DNA of 64,000 bases, from NCBI GenBank assembly GCA_021811315.1, contig JAJZPF010000001.1, forward strand, positions 1 to 64,000. The letters are read 5' to 3'. A model generated the notes under the pieces. It did no database searches. It had not been told where the DNA came from and saw only the letters and a program-made list of their open reading frames with translations. The translations under genes and the position numbers were made by a program. Positions 61,601-64,000 of the stretch are shown one piece after another (within the stretch, counting starts at the first letter, position 1; each line of letters opens with the position of its first letter). Source of the DNA: a bacterium. GTDB lineage: Bacteria > Elusimicrobiota > Elusimicrobia > Elusimicrobiales > UBA9959.

Positions 61601-64000
61601 TAGTTTGTGTGGCAACCGCCATATACGCGCCTATAGAACCGAAACCACCTGCCTGGGCCAAGCCTCCTCCCGCGCCGCCGAGAACGGTAACAACCCCGGC
61701 TACATTTGATACCCCCGCAAGTCTTCCGCCCGAGCCGGCGCCGCCGCCCCTGATGCTTCCCGCTCCCCCGGCCCCGCCATTGGCGGTTATAGGGCCGCTC
61801 CCAGCCAGACCGCCGGCTGTTACATAAATACTGCCGCCCGACCCGCCACCGCCGCCGTAACTTCCATTACTTCCCCCGCTGGCGCCATTGGCGTTTATCA
61901 CGCCGTTAACCGTAAGGATACTTCCCACTTGCAGTCTTATCTGGCCGCCCCCGGCCCCGCCGCTTACGCCGTTGGATCCGCCCCCGCCGCTGCCGGAATC
62001 ATCAGGCATCGATATGGAACCATAGCTTGCCCCACCCTGTGAACCGCCATGCCCTATCCCGCCGTTACCGCCGTAGCCGCCGCCACCACCGCCGTTTGCG
62101 GTTGAGCCGTAACCATAACCCGAACCGAAACCATTTTGTCCCACTATACCACCCGTATACCCGAGACCGGTCGCTTCAATGGTCGCACCAGACTGCACTT
62201 CCATGTCACCGCTCACGCTTAAGTTAACCGCATACAACTTGGCTGCCCCGTTAGCCGCATGCGTAAGTTTTGAGCCACTTTTCAATATTAAAGCCCCAAG
62301 CTTAAATGGATTAACGCTGGATTGTTCTAATATTGCTCCATTCCCTACGATTAAGCTTACAGGAACCGTCAAACTGGACACTGACAGGGTGGTTCCGCCG
62401 GGCAGATCGCTCTTCCCCGGTAATCCCATTCCACCACCCATGAACGTAATCTTGTTTATCCCGCTAAAACTTACCGAGGACGTCACCATTAACGACCCGA
62501 CACCAGTAAACGTACTTTCAATGTTTTTCGCAATAAATGTCGAAACATTAAAATCTGTGGCGTCTATGGTTTTTGAAGAGATATTCGTCACCCCGTCCCG
62601 GCCTGTGCTGGTTAAACTTGTACGCGATAGGACCAGCAGGGAACCAGCGCCGCTCTTGACGTATATCGGTCCGGCACCGCCGTGCCCGCCGTAATAACCG
62701 CCTATCCCCCTGTCCGCGCTCAGCACAAGATTGGAATTATCCGCGCCGGAAGCAAGAAGCGCTATGCGGCCTCCGGCGCCGCCGCCGGCCCCCGTTAAGC
62801 CAGCTGTACTGCCGCCATCAGCTTTAAGTATTCCCCCACCTGACAATGTGCCCGCCTTAATGTTAATACTGCCGCCGGACCCGCCGCCTGAGCCATAGTT
62901 GGAAGCAACAGTGCTATCACTGCCGCTGACATCGATTACACCATTAAGAATTATACTGCCGGCGTCGATTATCACCGCGCCGCCGCCGGAACCACCAGGG
63001 ATTCCGGAGCCGCTTGTGCCCCCGCCGCCGCTGCCGAGATCGATCGGATTAACCAGTGAGCCATATGCCATACCCGGATTACCGCAACCGTTCCAAGGCA
63101 TGCCGCTCTGGCCGCCGTATCCACCGCCGGAAGCGTTGCCGTAAGCGCCGCAGCCGCCGCCGGGACCGCTACCGGACTGTCCGGGAGCTCCACCGGCATA
63201 GCCAAGGCTTTTTGCTGTAATATTTGAACCCTGCTGCATCTCAAACATGTTCGCAATCTTTAGATTTACCAGAGTTGAACGTGTCACATTATTTCCCGTG
63301 TGGTTAAGCATTGAGCCGGAATACATTGTTAGTGCTGCCAGAGCCACCTGCGCTGTTGTGTTTTGTGTCAGCGCGGCCCCGGGATATATTATTACCGGGC
63401 CCGCGGAAAGCGTCCCGGTTGATAACTTTAAAGTCGATGATTTCGTACCGGAGGGACTCCCGAGTGTCAAAGAGGCGAAACTGATGGCCGGATTGGTGGA
63501 ATATGTCATCACCAGAACAGAATCGTTAATGGTCACTGGGTCTATAGCTGTGGGAACCGCGCCATTATCCCAATTGGCAGGATTCTGCCAATCACCGCCG
63601 CTTGGACCCACCCAGGTTTCGCCTGGCTGCCGCAGCGTTCGTGTAGATCCCAAGCTGACGAAATCGGAAGCAACCATGCCATTATTCATAACAGCAACGC
63701 GGGCGTGGTACGTCGTGTTTCCGGTTAAACCCGTAAACGAAGCATTCGCATTATATGAGGCAGTTGAAAGGATTCCTGAACTAAAATCCGGCTTATTAGA
63801 AATTTCAGCCCAATACGACGCTCCCGGATTACCCGTCCAGTTTGCAGTTAGTCCTGAGTCGCCTACTTCTGGAAACACCGGCGACGCAATACCGGGTTGG
63901 GAAACTGTAGGGTCATACCATGTTCCGCTTTGCCCCGCCTGCGCGCCGGCGCCGCCAGTAACACTTTTTCCAGCGTGGAACAAATGCGCGCCGCTCACGC
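52689..64000 (-). CDS. Giant secreted repeat protein, N-terminus beyond the window
   Basis: At least 3769 codons are open to the right edge, and the true start is probably outside. Reading from the visible end: a fibronectin-III-like domain (30-120), two Gly-rich regions (about 260-430 and 600-790), about 2,300 residues of OmpL47/Ig-like repeats, NHL-type repeats (about 3280-3650) and a PNP-type C-terminal domain with VYVFPNPAKGS (about 3668). The Ig-like repeats show a GRHTIKYRAIDNVGN-type core. The NHL repeats are broken by strongly acidic inserts. The C-terminal domain resembles type A sorting domains of type IX cargo. It is likely a surface-exposed adhesin or fibre. GC content is visibly lower than in the plus-strand giant gene. 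Confidence 0.85.
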   Translation of the reverse strand, partial: VSGAHLFHAGKSVTGGAGAQAGQSGTWYDPTVSQPGIASPVFPEVGDSGLTANWTGNPGASYWAEISNKPDFSSGILSTASYNANASFTGLTGNTTYHARVAVMNNGMVASDFVSLGSTRTLRQPGETWVGPSGGDWQNPANWDNGAVPTAIDPVTINDSVLVMTYSTNPAISFASLTLGSPSGTKSSTLKLSTGTLSAGPVIIYPGAALTQNTTAQVALAALTMYSGSMLNHTGNNVTRSTLVNLKIANMFEMQQGSNITAKSLGYAGGAPGQSGSGPGGGCGAYGNASGGGYGGQSGMPWNGCGNPGMAYGSLVNPIDLGSGGGGTSGSGIPGGSGGGAVIIDAGSIILNGVIDVSGSDSTVASNYGSGGGSGGSINIKAGTLSGGGILKADGGSTAGLTGAGGGAGGRIALLASGADNSNLVLSADRGIGGYYGGHGGAGPIYVKSGAGSLLVLSRTSLTSTGRDGVTNISSKTIDATDFNVSTFIAKNIESTFTGVGSLMVTSSVSFSGINKITFMGGGMGLPGKSDLPGGTTLSVSSLTVPVSLIVGNGAILEQSSVNPFKLGALILKSGSKLTHAANGAAKLYAVNLSVSGDMEVQSGATIEATGLGYTGGIVGQNGFGSGYGYGSTANGGGGGGYGGNGGIGHGGSQGGASYGSISMPDDSGSGGGGSNGVSGGAGGGQIRLQVGSILTVNGVINANGASGGSNGSYGGGGGSGGSIYVTAGGLAGSGPITANGGAGGAGSIRGGGAGSGGRLAGVSNVAGVVTVLGGAGGGLAQAGGFGSIGAYMAVATQTINTAPEASVSAVKPVEMAALDNGTTQGSMVLATSIDQSLYPVSTVYSLGPEGETFNPPLIMTFRYSDEMLRQLNILEQDIYVYHYDAQNGLVKVPGQLRDTQRKEITIQLSQITSIFGIFGPPSNTTPPITALQILGESGEFGGSLYANIKSSVVLSAYAPVVAGTAASIAFTEFRVDADSSTAFTRYSLPFWLSEGRHVVEFRSQDSLANIEAVKSAVVHVDGTLPETTARVEGKAGPNNWYISAATVTLVSSDSISGISRINYRIEGGGYDTDDKAYTGPLTFITDGIYALYYYSRDTAGNMEVEKHISFKLDISTPVASAVIRPLPNSRAWNNTPVEVMFAGSDTVSGIAYCSSSVTVSQYGLNVPVSGYCADYAGWSSTASITLNIDTATPASVADLNGTIGGHGWYISTVTIQLASTDTLSGVSEVYYSSAAGGVRFSTQSYQGEIVAFSGEGRHTVYYHAEDKAGNIEGEITAQVGIDLSSPIVNVTASPSPNENGWNRTPVTTVFTGTDTASGIVSCSQDLLIESEGSSRTISGYCMDYAGWSSTATLKVSIDTTAPNLSYVVEASSNVLGWYNSEVAVKFVCADALSGVGSCPEDIRFTDEGLNISTVAAAHDLAGNSKEISMWGINIDRTTPLSTAAISGVYRNGWYSSMVTVVLASTDALSGAAKVVYRLEGAGGNGEDQTYSEPLNISVNGLTMLRYYAEDKAGNREAWKVIEFKIDTSRPLVAYTQAPEANYTEWNNTPVTLVFSGTDTLSGVEACSSETVLTEGAAQKIAGWCRDIAGNIGYSTATINMDRAAPAISISSPVAGQIFVATRGSIYFKVGVKDNLDPAPAFDAFLAQVEDRGSPRGGRPAIIHVAPGQSIEPLDIDDGMWRLSVSATDFADNASLVTGGSFEVIHDVLPPRTTLSTAGDKYQGVGSAPYVTARTTFTLSSIDDLVSAMDNSGLGVKKQGLSVRTEAIGLIRQLLFENTNPGQGATFVSAFRLDQETDGIYGLSYNSEDVLGNIEKITISTFIVDNTVPQTAFNRVSGPAYLNYVSTWTLFELSPEDPGAFASGVKETSHSINNGAVSTSLVKFTLPGTDGNYLVKYHSRDNVENLEVEKSSSVYMDATPPVTSFNIAEPLYIKDGVRYITPASELIFTAADPLANTAAAGVERIETAIDGGQWLKYTQALKFAEGRHTIKYRAIDNVGNIEAERALEVQCDNTAPVSKWSVSSGERIERAGKFYLNALGSVALESADPLAANVASGLENIYYGIDAAPATKYSSVFGLGEGVRILNCKAKDNLGNTEVVKSTAIYVDGTKPVTELTVSGDQYKSDRQYISQRTDIIITAADPVVNEVSVGVKETKYAVDSGGFGDYSQFKLSAEGKRVVSFYSADHVNNVEAVKTSELWVDATAPLSTLNIIGGRQYAGMAPGSFYASLTTEYGFAAVDPVANGGAAGAKAIEYADNGGLSAVYAQPLALGEGKHTITYRAKDRVENIEVFRSTQIYVDNTAPVTAFNISEPLFLKDGVRYITPASELTFTAADPLAGEVAAGVERIETAIDSGPWLLYTQALKFTEGRHTIKYRAIDNVGNVEVERSLEVQCDNTAPVSKWSVSSGEWIERGSKFYFNSLGRIALESADPLVNNVASGLENIYYGIDGAPAAKYTSVFGLGEGVRIVNYKAVDNVGNIEVVKSTVIYVDGTKPVTELSISGDQYKNDKQYISQRTDIVITAADPVVNEVSVGVKETKYAVDGGAFADYSQFKLSAEGKRVVSFYSADHVNNVETVKTAELWVDATAPSSALNIIGGSQYTGTEPGIFFASLATEFSFAAWDPVAAGGAAGVKKIEYADNGGTLKVYSQSISLGEGKHTITYRATDRVENIEVFKSTQIYVDNTAPVTIFNISEPLYIKDGVRYITPASGLTFTAADPVIKEVSVGVEHIETAVDGGQWLNYTQALKFAEGRHTIKYRAYDNVGNLESAHTLEVQSDATAPESRWLASSGDRIEKGGKFYLNALGRIALESVDPVVGAVASGVEGIYYGIDAVATNKYAATFGLTEGIRTVNFSAKDNVTNIEVVKSTVICVDGTKPVTELTVSGDQYKSDRQYISQRTDIVITAVDPVMNEVAVGVKETKYAVDGGAFISYSQFKLNTEGKRVVSFYSVDYVNNVEAVKTSELWVDITAPATGLTISGVRYQAPGDDMIYITRDSSIVLTPTDPLSNDTASGVMLTKYRVNGGNWQVYVGSITIAAEGPHTLEYYSLDRVQNAETLKIVKIAVDNTQPLSKLTTGLPKYELAGYTLVSTKTILTLEAADPLSGGIASGLSGIYYSITASAGPAPVVPYFTPFALASRGMNTVRWWSVDNVRNAEPPKAASYELDDEPPVLKFDCPGESFGGICNIYNSTFTVYGTVSDRYINSWRLEYAPGVDAQGGYLLISSGSVNITAAAIGRWNPAGLDGPYTLRLSAADLVENAGVKYVNIRIGKPSVQLSLGGRGGMFKKPEGAVADVQGRLYIADTGNDRVAVYTSTGGFVRYYGVAEHDDEDKDEASGVPHLDEPAGLAVDDGAVYIADAGNRRVLKLSYEGKVLTIIGGRSHGEEDDHEHKFSDGRKGENGGKPGLFRRPHGLALDAAGNIYVTDSKAGSVQKVSPEGKPLLRITLPPVDKPVEDEEADEEEDENDPALAKPAGIAVDSAGNIYVADMEGARVFKYGPAGELLSVITDKAFKKPYGIAVSPDGQCLIVTDTGAGFIHKLDREGRKTLSFGRERSKEHEDGELKPDNDNSGSKTGKSAGKDEEEDDEDDEEEGRGDPLDPVFKEPGLAAFGPGGELYVSDKKTYRIVKLGRPVAAPIVVPARSAKKGFGKSAFARISSNAAALTGPDPAFKLGEVYVFPNPAKGSEVPVFHIETGIADSVKITIYTISGRAAHEQTLTGLPVELDDGNGLSYAYEYVWRGHIPSGVYLYYIEAQKSGQKLKKTGKFGVVR
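55000..58250 (-). repeat. Three superrepeats of 1149 bp coding for four OmpL47-like domains each
   Basis: The anchor GCGCAC/GCGCAC-type site after TATA occurs at 55887, 57036 and 58185, spaced exactly 1149 bp (383 codons). Each unit encodes four different OmpL47/Ig-like domains in the same order, recognisable by SEPLYIKDG, SSGERIERG, ELTVSGDQYK and NIIGGRQY. The third unit begins the last, partly altered copy. The exact spacing indicates block duplication. Confidence 0.85.

Noticed and set aside
52689-64000. Treating the visible first Met (63998) as the real start of the giant gene
   Set aside because: The codon is a GTG at the very edge, with no visible signal peptide and a repeat domain beginning within about 30 residues. 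The gene most likely extends beyond the window.

Overview
The window is GC-rich, densely coded bacterial DNA with a Gram-negative envelope: secreted proteases, outer-membrane barrels and PorV-like proteins. PorV/PorQ-type proteins paired with giant secreted proteins that end in PNP-type sorting-like domains, an EttA translation factor and large PAS-rich hybrid kinases resemble Elusimicrobiota or a related deep-branching Gram-negative phylum. That assignment is an inference from gene content; no rRNA or tRNA gene was seen.

Layout. 0-1.65 kb: an IS-type transposase. 1.65-4.73 kb (minus): an ABC-2 exporter (permease, ATPase, membrane protein). 5.0-7.2 kb (minus): NifU and NifS for Fe-S cluster assembly. 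7.3-12.0 kb (minus): a tightly coupled four-gene operon. It encodes a small membrane protein, a DUF2207-like membrane protein whose cytoplasmic C-terminus is a run of eight Cys-His-x-Ala tetrapeptides, a radical SAM/SPASM enzyme with a PqqD-like N-terminus, and a second membrane protein. This is the best candidate in the window for a little-described system, a maturase acting on a membrane-anchored CHxA tail. 12.1-15.0 kb (plus): a double-ACT protein and a large secreted protein of unknown function. 15.0-21.5 kb (minus): EttA, a secreted trypsin-like protease, a secreted phytochelatin-synthase-like protein, an MFS transporter and a polytopic membrane protein. 21.6-29.0 kb: a soluble histidine kinase, a phospholipase D-like protein, a papain-like protease, a small barrel protein, a YvlD-like protein and an AI-2E-type transporter.

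29.0-51.5 kb (plus) is a signalling and surface-protein island: a 1692-aa hybrid kinase with six PAS modules at an exact 426-bp period, an 879-aa relative, an HD-GYP response regulator, a REC-kinase, a PorV-like/TPR protein, a 2612-aa fibronectin-III protein, a class III nucleotide cyclase and a second REC-kinase. No DNA-binding response regulator is present, so outputs appear to be c-di-GMP and cyclic nucleotides. 51.7-64.0 kb (minus) holds a second PorV-like gene behind a giant gene of at least 3769 codons that runs off the window. Its product has Gly-rich sheets, OmpL47/Ig-like repeats with a 1149-bp superperiod, NHL repeats and a PNP-type C-terminal domain. Two convergent PorV-plus-giant-protein pairs suggest two secreted surface or adhesion systems, possibly of a type IX-like route.

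Long, exactly spaced internal repeats in three large genes point to repeated in-frame duplication or gene conversion. Several genes have a -10 element directly before the ATG and no Shine-Dalgarno, suggesting some leaderless transcripts.
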